This document shows positions 9,161 to 17,985 of a stretch of 33,610 nucleotides of DNA, piece after piece (position 1 is the first letter of the stretch; every line of letters starts with the position of its first letter). The stretch lies in assembly GCF_001189365.1 (NCBI RefSeq), contig NZ_LFJJ01000413.1:1-33610 (forward strand). The letters are read 5' to 3'. The notes beneath the pieces are model-generated. The model ran no database searches and was not told where the DNA came from. It was given only the letters and a program-made list of their open reading frames with translations. A program made the translations under genes and the position numbers. Origin of the DNA: Candidatus Burkholderia verschuerenii (GTDB lineage: Bacteria > Pseudomonadota > Gammaproteobacteria > Burkholderiales > Burkholderiaceae).

Positions 9161-9943
9161 ATGATCAAGACAAAATGGCTCATCAGCGTCGCCGGCCTGC
9201 TCGGCCCCGTGCTTGCCCACGCCGGTTGCAAACAGCATTTCCAGACATGGATGGATGCGCTCCATCCGCAGCGCACGCTCGATGTCGAGCACGCGACCTG
9301 CACGAGCTGGCCGACAAATCCGCAATACGCGCTCGCGGTGCTGCCGCTGTTTCGCGAGACGGATGCCGCGCCCAAGACCGCGCTCGATCTCGACGTGGTC
9401 GTCGCCGATACCCAGACCGGCGCGCTCGTCACGCATCTGTATCGCGAGGATGCGATTCGCACCGACGGCGCGGATTTCATCGATCTGGCGATCGATACGG
9501 CGTCGTATCCCGTCGCGCCCGATCGTCAGGCGTTCGGCGTGCGCATGAGCCGTCAGGCCGCGCCCGGCCCGCAACTCGCGGGCAGCACGGTGTTGAGCCT
9601 GTACGTGATGGACGGCGAATTGCTGCGTCAGGTGCTCGACGGCTTCACGGTCGTATCGGCGCAAGGCCGCTGGGACGGCAAATGCAAGGGCTATTTCGAT
9701 TCGACGTCGCGTTCCATCGGCATGGCGGAACCGGGCGCGCAAGGGTTCGCCGCGCTGCAGGTGTCCGAGAAGCGCGCACGCACGGTCAGCCCCATGGCGA
9801 ACGGCGCGTGCACGAGCCATGCGGGGGTATCGAAGGAACGGGAATTCGCGCTCGATTACAGCGATGGCGTGTATGAAATGCCGTCGGAAAAAAGCGCGGC
9901 TGAGAATTATTTTCTAATACTAAGTTACATCGACGAGTCTTGA
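9161..9943 (+). CDS. Secreted hypothetical protein
   Basis: I do not recognise this family. From the ATG at 9161 the protein has 260 residues and begins with a Sec-type signal peptide (MIKTKWLISVAGLLGPVLAHA, cleavage after AHA). The mature part has few cysteines (KQHF after the first Cys, CTSW, GKCKGYF, GACTSH) that could form disulfides, and alternating hydrophobic segments suggestive of a beta-rich periplasmic domain. An in-frame upstream extension to 9050 exists, but the signal peptide supports the shorter start. It stands alone between cyoA (divergent) and nitronate monooxygenase, and shows no lesions. Confidence 0.72.
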   Translation: MIKTKWLISVAGLLGPVLAHAGCKQHFQTWMDALHPQRTLDVEHATCTSWPTNPQYALAVLPLFRETDAAPKTALDLDVVVADTQTGALVTHLYREDAIRTDGADFIDLAIDTASYPVAPDRQAFGVRMSRQAAPGPQLAGSTVLSLYVMDGELLRQVLDGFTVVSAQGRWDGKCKGYFDSTSRSIGMAEPGAQGFAALQVSEKRARTVSPMANGACTSHAGVSKEREFALDYSDGVYEMPSEKSAAENYFLILSYIDES

Positions 9944-10125
9944 CATTCGTCAAACTCGAAAACATTTCGCATCCCGTCACAGTCCTTTTCACGAGATTCG
10001 CGTCAAATGGCGCGAATTGTCGCAGCGATCACGCAGCGATTGCGCGTACCCTCTCGCAAGCGCTGCGCCCTGACTCGACTCATGAGCGCCAGCATGACTT
10101 CAAGCCTCAAATCGAGATACAGGAC

Positions 10126-11328
10126 ATGAACCGAAATCAAGCCGAAATCGACGCCTTGTCGGCACTGCGCGCGCCCGCGATGAAGCCGTTGGTGATCCGT
10201 GGACGCACGCTGCTGCCGATCGTGCAGGGCGGCATCGGCGTCGGCATTTCCGCGCATCGGCTGGCGGGCAGCGTCGCGCGCGAAGGCGCGGTCGGCACCA
10301 TCGCGAGCATCGATCTGCGGCATCATCATCTCGATCTGCTGGCGTTCTGCAAGGCGGATCCGACGCGCGAGACTCTGGAGCGCGCGAACCTCGTCGCGCT
10401 GGAACGCGAGATTCGCGCGGCGCGCAAGTTATCGCAAGGGCGCGGCATGATCGCCGTCAACGTGATGAAGGCGGTGCGCGCGCATGCCGATTACGTACGC
10501 GTCGCGTGCGAGCAGGGCGCGGATGCCATCGTGATGGGCGCGGGTTTGCCGCTCGATCTGCCCGATCTGACGCACGGCCACGATATCGCGCTGATTCCGA
10601 TTCTGGCCGACAGTCGCGGCGTCGCGCTCGTGCTGAAGAAGTGGATGAAGAAAGGCCGTCTGCCCGATGCGATCGTGATCGAGCATCCCGCGCACGCGGG
10701 CGGCCATCTCGGCGTCACCGATTTCGCGGATATGGGCCACGCGCGCTTCGAGTTCGAACGCGTGCTGACGGAACTCGACGCCGTGTTCGCGACGCTCGGC
10801 ATCGCGCGGGCGGACGTGCCGGTGATCGTCGCGGGCGGCATCAACAGTCACGAAGCCGTGCGCGCGGCGCTGGCGGCGGGCGCGGACGGCGTGCAGGTGG
10901 GCACGTCCTTCGCCGTCACCGAGGAAGGCGACGCGCATCCCGAGTTCAAGCGCGTGCTGACCGAAGCGCAGCCGGACGATATCGTCGAATTCGTCAGCGT
11001 GACGGGCCTGCCCGCGCGCGCCGTGAAAACGCCGTGGCTTATGCGCTATCTGAAGAACGAGGACCGCATCCGCACGAAGATCGGCGCGCGCCAACAGCCG
11101 TGTCCGCAGGCGCTGGAATGTCTGAGCGTGTGCGGCTTGCGCGACGGCATCGAGAAATTCGGACACTTCTGTATCGATACGCGTCTGGCGGCGGCGCTGC
11201 GCGGCGAAGTCGGCAACGGGCTGTTTTTTCGCGGACGCGAAACGCTGCCGTTCGGCGCGGCCATCCGCAGCGTGCGCGAACTGATCGACTTGCTACTGAC
11301 GGGCGTGGCCCGGCCGGCGGCGGTTTGA
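10126..11328 (+). CDS. Nitronate monooxygenase family protein
   Basis: This is an FMN-dependent TIM-barrel enzyme of the nitronate monooxygenase (2-nitropropane dioxygenase) family, which oxidises alkyl nitronates such as propionate 3-nitronate. The start ATG at 10126 follows CAGG and gives 400 residues. Visible motifs are the N-terminal PIVQGGIGVGIS, the central EHPAHAGGHLG with the conserved histidine, and the FMN phosphate-binding segment VIVAGGINSHEAVRAALAAG followed by DGVQVGTSF. The C-terminal part adds a cysteine-bearing stretch (CPQALECLSVCGLRDG) seen in a subgroup of these proteins. The physiological substrate here is unknown. It is intact and probably monocistronic. Confidence 0.87.
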   Translation: MNRNQAEIDALSALRAPAMKPLVIRGRTLLPIVQGGIGVGISAHRLAGSVAREGAVGTIASIDLRHHHLDLLAFCKADPTRETLERANLVALEREIRAARKLSQGRGMIAVNVMKAVRAHADYVRVACEQGADAIVMGAGLPLDLPDLTHGHDIALIPILADSRGVALVLKKWMKKGRLPDAIVIEHPAHAGGHLGVTDFADMGHARFEFERVLTELDAVFATLGIARADVPVIVAGGINSHEAVRAALAAGADGVQVGTSFAVTEEGDAHPEFKRVLTEAQPDDIVEFVSVTGLPARAVKTPWLMRYLKNEDRIRTKIGARQQPCPQALECLSVCGLRDGIEKFGHFCIDTRLAAALRGEVGNGLFFRGRETLPFGAAIRSVRELIDLLLTGVARPAAV

Positions 11329-11428
11329 AATAGCGCGTTTCGATATCGCGCGGCGCGTCGGGGCATCGTCCGATGGCCAACGCCGCGCGATGCGCCTACG
11401 CTGACCGGATCAACGGAGCGTCGATACC

Positions 11429-11644
11429 ATGTCCAAACGATTTCCCCTGAATCCGAAGCATCCCGAACGCAATTGCTGGGGCTGCGATCACTATTGCAGC
11501 ACCGACGCCATGCGCTGCGGCAACGGGTCGAGCCGCACGCAGCATCCCGCCGAACTGATGGGCGAGGATTGGTACGAGTTCGGCGAATGGGGGCTCGATG
11601 TCGAGGCGGGCGCGAAGTCGATTACGCTTGCGGCGGGGAAATAA
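11429..11644 (+). CDS. Small DUF3079-like protein
   Basis: This 71-residue protein begins MSKRFPLNPKHPERNCWGCD and resembles the DUF3079 family of short cytoplasmic proteins common in Burkholderia and relatives. It has four cysteines, in WGCDHYC and RCGN plus the one before WGC, arranged in a way that could bind a metal or form a small zinc-ribbon-like knuckle. The family has no known function. It converges on ccmI, with 6 bp between the stop codons. Confidence 0.75.
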   Translation: MSKRFPLNPKHPERNCWGCDHYCSTDAMRCGNGSSRTQHPAELMGEDWYEFGEWGLDVEAGAKSITLAAGK

Positions 11645-11650
11645 GGCGCT

Positions 11651-12635
11651 TCACTTCACAATATCGCCGATGACGACTTCGATCGTCTCGCCGCGTCGCA
11701 CGAGCAGGCCGCTGCCGCCGCTCAAATCGCCCGCCACGGCTTGCGCGCCGCCCGATGCGGACACGCGCGCCACGATGCTGATACGCGTGAAATCTGACAG
11801 ACGGCGCTCCGGCGTCATCGCCATCGAATCATCGAGTTCGACCGACGCGGGCAGTTGATCCGCCCGCAGGCGTGCGACCGCGAGCGGCATGCGATTGCCG
11901 TCGTCGCCGAGCGCGTAGACGAACACCGTGTCGCCGGCGTGGACGCGATTCGCGAGTGCCGGATTCAGGCGCACGGCGATATGCATGCGCTTCGCCGCCA
12001 TCTCCCGCGACTGCTCGATATTGCGCCGCGCCTGCTTCGCGATGCCGGGATCGACGCCCGGCGCATGTTCCAGCCGTTCCCAATAGCCGATCGCGCCCGC
12101 GAGATCGCGCCGGTCGAGCGCGGCCGATGCCGCGAGCGCTAGCGCCTTCGGATGATCCGGCGCGATCGCGAGCGCCGCTGCGACGTTCTGCATAGGCGCG
12201 CCGCTCAATTCGCCGCCGTTCGCGCTTGCCAGCGCGTCGGCGTAATCGGCGAGCAGGTCGGCGTCGCGCGGCTTCGATTCGAGCGCGTGGCGATAGGCGG
12301 CGGCATCGCGCGGGCGCTCGAGGGCGTCGTAGGAACGCGCGAGCATCGTCCGGTTCGTGACGCAAGCGTTCGGCCAGCCGGCTGACGACGATGTCGAGCG
12401 ACGCGGGCGCGTCGTCCGATGCCGGGCGCTCGCCCATGACGAGCGCCATCGGCTCGCCGAGCCGCATGTAGAGCGACAACGCGCACAGCGGCAGCAGCGC
12501 GATCAACGCGCCCGCGAGCGCCGCATGCCGCGATGTCCGCACCGCGCCGCCATCGGCGCTTCGCAACAAAGGCGTCACGATGCAACCGAGCGCGACGAGC
12601 GTCATCGCGGCGGCAATCAGCCAGAACGCGATCAT
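11651..12635 (-). pseudogene. ccmI: Cytochrome c maturation protein CcmI (TPR-containing), frameshifted
   Basis: CcmI delivers apocytochrome c to the haem ligation complex in System I. The N-terminal membrane part starts at 12635 (MIAFWLIAAAMTLVALGCIV, then a second helix) and is followed by the TPR region (MLARSYDALERPRDAAAYRHAL, then DLLADYADALAS) and a C-terminal domain ending in VIGDIVK. Near 12346-12360 the frames part: the text goes from HEPDDA straight into the MLARSY codons with a changed frame, and the few residues normally between are missing. A small deletion between short GACGATG-like repeats would explain it. This is the last gene of the ccm operon. Confidence 0.8.
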
Positions 12636-12706
12636 GTTTGCGTCTCTCCGTTCGCCGCTGCATCGATGTGATCGACGCGATCGATGCGACCACGCGCGCG
12701 CCGCAC

Positions 12707-13065
12707 TTATCGCGTCAGCGCGACGCCGCCCAGCAGCAACGCCGCGAGCGGGCCGAACCAGAGCGACCACGTGACCGGTTTCATCGGCGGCCGATAGAGC
12801 ACGAAATCGCCGTAGCGCTTCACCATGTACGCGCGAATCTGCTCGTCGCTGGCGCCCCGTGCGACTTGCTGCGACTTGCTCGCGCACGCGCGCGCAGATC
12901 GGCGGCGATCGGCGCGTTCGAATCCGCAACGCTCTGGTTCTGGCAGACCACGCAGCGCAAGCCCTCGGTCAGTTGCCGGATGCGGGCCTCGGTATCGGCA
13001 TCGGCGTGGGCGCTGCCCGCGAGCAGCGTCAGCAGCGAGGCGAGCGCGATCGATGCTTTAGCCAC
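12707..13065 (-). pseudogene. ccmH: Cytochrome c maturation protein CcmH, twice frameshifted
   Basis: CcmH is the thioredoxin-like reductase that keeps apocytochrome CXXCH cysteines reduced. From a GTG at 13065, which overlaps the end of ccmG, the protein has a signal peptide and the active-site motif [14 protein letters not shown]. In the GC-rich run around 12885-12895 two bases appear to be missing, and at 12861-12880 a 10-bp sequence (GCGACTTGCT) is perfectly duplicated in tandem. The rest ([21 protein letters not shown], then a membrane anchor ending ALTR) follows in a third frame to a TAA at 12707. Removing one 10-bp copy and restoring two bases gives a normal protein. Confidence 0.82.
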
Positions 13066-13597
13066 GCTGGGCCTCCCGTTGCAGTTGTCCGACGAGCGGC
13101 AGGATCACCGTATCGAGCGTCTTGCGCGTGAGCGGCCCGGCGAGCCGGTAGCGCACCACGCCCGCGCGATCGATCACGAAAGTCTCCGGCACGCCGTACA
13201 CGCCGAAGTCGATGCCCGTGCTGCCGTCGCGATCCACCAGCGTTGTGCGATACGGATTGCCTGCATCGGCGAGCCATTGCTGCACGGGCGCGCGTTCGTC
13301 GCGATAGTTGAGGCCGTAGATCGGCGTCTTGCCGCGCGCCGCGAAATCCATCAGCACGGGATGTTCGTCGCGGCACGCCTCGCACCACGACGCCCACACA
13401 TTGAGTACCAACACCTGTCCGCGCAGCGTATCCGACGACACCGTGTGCGGCGATCCATCGAGTCACGGCAAATCGAACGCGGGCGCGGGTTGCCCGACGA
13501 GCGCGGACGGCAGCTTGCGCGGATCGTGCCGCAAGCCGCTGGCGAGCAGCGCGACCAATGCCGCGAACACGATCAGCGGAAGGAGAAAGCGCTTCAT
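13058..13597 (-). pseudogene. ccmG: Thiol:disulfide interchange protein CcmG (DsbE) with an early stop
   Basis: CcmG is a membrane-tethered thioredoxin that reduces CcmH or apocytochrome c in the periplasm. The ATG at 13597 gives a signal anchor (MKRFLLPLIVFAALVALLAS), then GQPAPAFDLP, then a TGA at 13463-13465. The same frame continues LDGSPHTVSSDTLRGQVLVLNVWASWCEACRDE with the redox motif WCEAC, through YGVPETFVID, to a normal end at 13058. The stop replaces a residue usually Arg (CGA to TGA by one transition). The rest of the frame is open, so this is a recent loss. Confidence 0.87.
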
Positions 13598-15373
13598 CGT
13601 CCGGTCTCGCCCAAGGTCGGCAGTTTTGCGGGTTCGGCCGATGTCACGCGCGCCGTCATGCTTCGCCGTCGCGTGGCAGCGAGCAGACCACCCGCCGCCA
13701 TCAGGATGCAACCGGCCCAGATCCAGCGCACGAACGGCTTGATCTGGATGCGCAGCGTCCACGTCTTCGCGCCCGGCGCGCGGTCCATCGTGACGTAGAG
13801 ATCGCGCAGCACGCCCTGATCGATGGCGGCTTCGGTCGTCTGCGTATCGGATAGCGTGAAATCGCGTTTCTCCGGATAGAGCGTCGCGAGCGGCGCATCC
13901 TGTTCGATCGAATAGCCCTTCACCAGCGTCACGCCGACGATAAACACCCCGACGCCCGCATGCGCGATCCACATGCCGGCGATCGCGCGCGGCACGCGCC
14001 GCCCGATATGTTTGCGCACGCTCGACGCGACGCTTGCGAACGTTCACGCCGCCAGCAGGATGCCGAGGCTCACGAGCGGCCGCCAGTCGCCGAGCGCGAA
14101 CGGCAGCAGCAACGCGGTCGCGACCGCGACCGCCGCCGCCCATCGCAGGCGCGCGGCCAGTTCGGGCAGACGCGCGCGCCGCCAGTGCGCGAGCGGCGCC
14201 GCGCCCATCAGAAAGACCGCGGGCGTCATCAGCGGAACGAACACGCTGTCGAAGTACGGCGCGCCGACGGAAATCTTGTCGAGGCCGAGCGCGTCGAGCG
14301 CCATCGGATAGAGCGTCCCGAGCATCACCGATGCAACCGCCACCAGCAGCAACAGGTTGTTCGACAACAGCAGCGATTCGCGCGATACGGCATCGAAGCC
14401 CGCGTCCGACGCGAGACGCGCCACGCGAACAGCGCGAGTATGAAGATGCCGCGCGCCGGATCGGACGCGAAGCCGTGCACCGACGTGACGACGCCCGAGC
14501 GCACCAGAAAGGTTCCGAGCAGCGACAGCGCGAATGTGACGATGGCGAGCAGCCCACTCCACGCGGCGAACGCGCCGCGCGGTCGCCGCGAGCGAATGGA
14601 TCAGCGCGGTGCCCGCGAGCCACGGCATGAACGATGCGTTTTCGACCGGGTCCCAGAACCACCATCCGCCCCAGCCAAGTTCGTAGTACGCTCAGCCGCT
14701 GCCGAGCATGATGCCCAGCGTCAGAAACGCCCACGCCGCAAGCGTCCACGCGCGCGCGGTGCGGGCCCAGCGCGCATCGAGTTCGCCCGATAACAACGCC
14801 GACACCGCGAATGCGAACGCCACCGAAAAGCCGACATAGCCCATATACAGCAGTGGCGGATGCACGACCATGCCTGGATCCTGCAACAGCGGATTGAGAC
14901 CGCGTCCGTCCATCGCGGCGGGCAGCAGGCGCACGAACGGATCGGACGTGAGCAGCATGAACAGCAGAAAGCCCGCGTCGATCCAGCTCATCACGGCGAG
15001 CACGCGCGCGGTCGTCGCGAGCAGCTGGCGCTTCGTGAAGCAGGAGATGGCGAGCATCCACAGCGTCAGCAGCGCGGACCACAGCAGCAGCGAGCCTTCG
15101 TGGCCGCCCCAGACGGCGGTCGCGCGATAGATCGCCGGCAAGGACGCCTGCGAATTTTCGACGACGTAGATCAGCGAGAAATCGCGGTCGATGAACGACC
15201 ACGCGAGGCAGCCGAACGCCAGCATCACGAAGCCGCATTGCGCGCGCGGCAGGCACGGCGATACGCATCCAGCGCTCGTTGCGACGCCGCGCGCCGAGCA
15301 TCGGCAGCACGCTGGCGACGAGCGCGAGCAACCACGCGAGAATCAGCGCGAAATGACCGATTTCGGAGATCAT
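13594..15373 (-). pseudogene. ccmF: Haem lyase CcmF with at least five lesions
   Basis: CcmF is the large membrane protein that ligates haem to apocytochrome c in System I. From the ATG at 15373 the typical sequence runs through several frames: MISEIGHFALILAWLLALVAS, SLIYVVENSQASLPAIYRATAVWGGHEGSLL, the WWD domain [37 protein letters not shown], and the C-terminal KHIGRRVPRAIAGMWIAHAG. Lesions: a 2-nt loss near 15243; a TGG-to-TGA stop at 14692-14694; a 1-nt loss near 14580; a small deletion with frame change near 14420-14430; and a second TGG-to-TGA stop at 14044-14046. The gene is beyond repair by any single frameshift. Confidence 0.9.
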
Positions 15374-15813
15374 TTGCGCACCCCGGATGGCGCGGCGGCT
15401 TCGCGCATCATCTGCGTGATTTGCGGCGGCGTGTATTTTTCGTCGTGCTTCGCGAGCACTTCGTCCGCGTGAAAACGGCCGTCCGCGCCGAGCGATCCCT
15501 GCGCGACGATGCCGCTGCCTTCGCGGAACAGATCGGGCAGCGCGCCCGCATAGACCACCGGAATCGACGCCACGCGATCGGCGACGACGAAGCGCACCGT
15601 GCGGCCATCGACATCGTGTGTGAGCAAGCCGCGCTCGACCATGCCGCCGAGCCGGAAACGCTGCGATGCGGGCGCGCGATGCGCCGCGATCTCGCCGGGA
15701 CTGACGAAGAACATTACGTTGGCGCGAAACGCGTCGAGCACGAAGGCGCTCGCCAGCGCGACGCTGAGCAGCCCGCCCGCGATCAGCGCGAATCTGCGAT
15801 AACGCGCCTTCAC
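15370..15813 (-). CDS. ccmE: Cytochrome c-type biogenesis haem chaperone CcmE
   Basis: CcmE carries haem covalently from CcmABCD to CcmF. The GTG start at 15813 overlaps the ccmD stop codon and gives 147 residues: an N-terminal membrane anchor (RRFALIAGGLLSVALASAFVL), the OB-fold core (RFRLGGMVERG, VRFVVADRVASIPVVYAG, ALPDLFREGSGIVAQG) and the haem-binding motif VLAKHDEKY with the conserved histidine and the following tyrosine. It overlaps ccmF by a few bases. It is intact, but its downstream partner CcmF is not. Confidence 0.92.
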   Translation of the reverse strand: MKARYRRFALIAGGLLSVALASAFVLDAFRANVMFFVSPGEIAAHRAPASQRFRLGGMVERGLLTHDVDGRTVRFVVADRVASIPVVYAGALPDLFREGSGIVAQGSLGADGRFHADEVLAKHDEKYTPPQITQMMREAAAPSGVRK

Positions 15814-15917
15814 GCGTCGTCTCCGTTCGCGCGCCGCAACGCCTGATGGACGATCCACGCTTCCGCGCCGAGCAGCACGAAAGTGACGACGAATGCGGCG
15901 CATAGAATCGCGTTCAT
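15810..15917 (-). CDS. ccmD: Haem exporter protein CcmD
   Basis: CcmD is the small single-helix protein that helps release holo-CcmE from CcmABC. The 35-residue product starts at 15917 and has one membrane helix (ILCAAFVVTFVLLGAEAWIV) and a short charged tail. Its ATG overlaps the ccmC stop as ATGA and its TGA overlaps the ccmE GTG, so position as much as sequence identifies it. It is intact. Confidence 0.82.
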   Translation of the reverse strand: MNAILCAAFVVTFVLLGAEAWIVHQALRRANGDDA

Positions 15918-16656
15918 GCCGCGCCCTCCGTCAGCCGCGATGCGCCGTCGCGCGAGATCGCGCGCTCGCGTTCGCGCATGATGACGCGCACCCGCGCGAA
16001 CGCGACGGCGGCGCTGTAGGTCCAGAAGCCGAGCGTCATCACGAGAATGCCGCACAGCATCGACGCGCTCATCGAGACGCCGCTGCCGAACGACAGCGAC
16101 GGCCCCTGATGCAGCGTGTACCACCACTGTACGGAAAAATAGATCACCGGCACGTTCACCACGCCGATCAGCGCGAGCACCGAGGCCGCGCGATCGGCGC
16201 GATCCGTGCATCGGCCGCCGTCGATGGCCGCGTGCAGCGACAGATAGCCGACGTAGAGAAACAGCAGGATCAGCTCGGAAGTGAGGCGCGCGTCCCAGAC
16301 CCACCAGGTTCCCCAGGTCGGCTTGCCCCACAGCGCGCCGGTGATCAGCGCGATCGCCGTGAACAGCGCGCCGGTTGGGGCGCGCGCGCCATCATCGCGG
16401 ACAGGCGGGCGTTGAGCGTCAGATGCAGCGCACCGTAGGCGGCCATCAGCACGTAGAGGAACATCGACATCCACGCGGCGGGAACGTGCACGAACATGAT
16501 GCGATAGACGTCACCTTGCACCGCATCGACGGGCGCGATCGCGAGGCCGCACGCCATCAGCACGGCCGATGCCACCGCGAGCCACGGCGTGAGCCGCGCG
16601 GCAAGACGGTCGAAGCGGCGTGGCGAGGCGTATCGATACCAGTTGATGCGAGTCAT
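15914..16656 (-). pseudogene. ccmC: Haem exporter protein CcmC, frameshifted
   Basis: CcmC attaches haem to CcmE. The ATG at 16656 starts MTRINWYRYASPRRF, with membrane helices and the P-loop-proximal YRIMFVHVPAAWMSMFLY. The frame slips near 16375-16385, in a GC repeat followed by CCCC, and the second half continues in another frame: PTGALFTAIALITGALWGKPTWGTWWVWDARLTSELILLFLY, which holds the WWD haem-handling motif, then the final helices to a TGA at 15914. A single 1-nt change restores the gene. Because this indel lies in a homopolymer, it is the ccm lesion most open to sequencing-error doubt. Confidence 0.85.
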
Positions 16657-16662
16657 GAACGG

Positions 16663-17331
16663 CTACTCCAGCGATAAGCGCAGCGCCGCCGCACTCGCCC
16701 ACGGGCAGAGCCACCCGGCAAGACAGAGCGACGCCGCCAGCAGCGACAGATTGGCCTGCGCGCGGGCGATATCCAGCGCCGCATCGGCCGCGCCGACGCC
16801 GAAGATCAGCACCGGCACGTAGAGCGGCAGGATCAGCAGCGCCAGCACGATGCCGCCGTCGCGCACGCCGAGCGTGAGCGACGCGCCCATCGCGCCGATC
16901 AGGCTCAGCAGCGGCGTGCCGAGCAGCAGCGACGCCATCAATTTGCCGATGGCGCGCGCATCGAGCCCATATTCGAGTGCGACCAGCGGCGCGATCAGCG
17001 TCAGCGCGAGGCCGCTGGCGATCCAGTGCGCGACGATCTTCGCCAGCACGATGGCCGCGAGCGGTTGCGGCGACAGCAGCATCTGTTCGAGCGTGCCGCT
17101 GGCAAAGTCGTTGCCGAACAACTGTCCCGCCGACAAGAGCGCCGCGAACAGCGCCGTCACCCACAGCACGCCGGGCGCGATTGTGGCGAGCAGCTTCGCA
17201 TCCGGTCCGATGCCGAGCGGAAACAGACTGGCGGCGAGCACGAAAAACAGCAGCACGCCGAGCGTGACCGTGCGGTTGCGCCAGGTCAGCATCAGTTCGC
17301 GCCGGACGATATGCAACATCAGGCGCAGCAT
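16663..17331 (-). CDS. ccmB: Haem exporter membrane protein CcmB
   Basis: CcmB is the permease partner of the CcmA ATPase. The 222-residue protein from the ATG at 17331 is nearly all membrane: LMLTWRNRTVTLGVLLFFVLAASLFPLGIG, then ATIAPGVLWVTALFAALLS with GQLFGNDFASGTLEQMLLSP, a loop typical of CcmB, and several further helices. It overlaps the end of ccmA by 13 bp and is 6 bp upstream of ccmC. It is intact. Confidence 0.93.
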   Translation of the reverse strand: MLRLMLHIVRRELMLTWRNRTVTLGVLLFFVLAASLFPLGIGPDAKLLATIAPGVLWVTALFAALLSAGQLFGNDFASGTLEQMLLSPQPLAAIVLAKIVAHWIASGLALTLIAPLVALEYGLDARAIGKLMASLLLGTPLLSLIGAMGASLTLGVRDGGIVLALLILPLYVPVLIFGVGAADAALDIARAQANLSLLAASLCLAGWLCPWASAAALRLSLE

Positions 17332-17951
17332 GGCGCGCTCCGGGCGAAATGCAGGTGGCGGGTGCGGGCGGCATCCGTCGCGAGCGGCCGATGGGTCGCC
17401 GCGACGACCGTGCCGCCATGCCGCGTGTGCGTATCGATGCACGCCGCGAACCAGACGCAGGCAAGGTCGTCGAGCGAATCGGTGGGTTCGTCGAGCAGCC
17501 AGAGCGGCTTGCCGTCCAGCACCAGACGCGCCAGCGCGACGCGCCGCCGTTGCCCGCGCGACAAACGGTCGACCCGCACATGACGCAGCCCGGCGAGCCC
17601 CGCGTCTTCGAGCACGGACTGCTCCGGCGATGATCGCAACGCGCCGCCGAGCAGACCGGCGAAGCGCAGATTTTCCGCCACGCTCAGCTCGCCGCTCAGA
17701 CCGTTGGCGTGGCCGAGGAAAGCGAGATCGCGCCGGAAGCGCGCGGGATCGTCGCGCAGACGCATGCCGCGCCAGCGCACGTCGCCGCGCGCGGCGGGCA
17801 GCAGACCGGCCAGCGCTGCCATCAGCGTGCTCTTGCCGCTGCCGTTCGCGCCGTGGATCAGCAGCACGCATCCGGCGTCGGCATCCAGCGTGACGTTTTC
17901 GACGATCGTGCGGCCGCCGCGCGCGACATCGAGTTGCGTCGCGCTCAGCAT
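17319..17951 (-). CDS. ccmA: Haem exporter ATP-binding protein CcmA
   Basis: CcmA is the ABC ATPase that drives release of haem-loaded CcmE. The 210-residue protein shows the Walker A motif GANGSGKST near residues 34-42, the signature LSRGQRRRVALARL, the Walker B with D-loop LWLLDEPTDSLDD and the H-loop VVAATHRP. The start at 17951 lies 34 bp after the napC stop, so napC and ccm are likely one transcript. It is intact. Confidence 0.94.
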   Translation of the reverse strand: MLSATQLDVARGGRTIVENVTLDADAGCVLLIHGANGSGKSTLMAALAGLLPAARGDVRWRGMRLRDDPARFRRDLAFLGHANGLSGELSVAENLRFAGLLGGALRSSPEQSVLEDAGLAGLRHVRVDRLSRGQRRRVALARLVLDGKPLWLLDEPTDSLDDLACVWFAACIDTHTRHGGTVVAATHRPLATDAARTRHLHFARSAPCCA

Positions 17952-17985
17952 CGCGTATCGGCCGGGAAAGCGTGTGCGGCGCCGG

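Noticed and set aside
13463..14694. TGA codons in ccmF and ccmG as recoded tryptophan or selenocysteine
   Set aside because: TGG is used normally throughout, TGA ends many genes here (ampD, ccmC, ccmD, hpt), one of the TGAs replaces Arg, and the same genes carry frameshifts as well.
16375..16390. Programmed frameshift in ccmC
   Set aside because: No slippery heptamer or downstream pseudoknot is evident, and the family does not use frameshifting.
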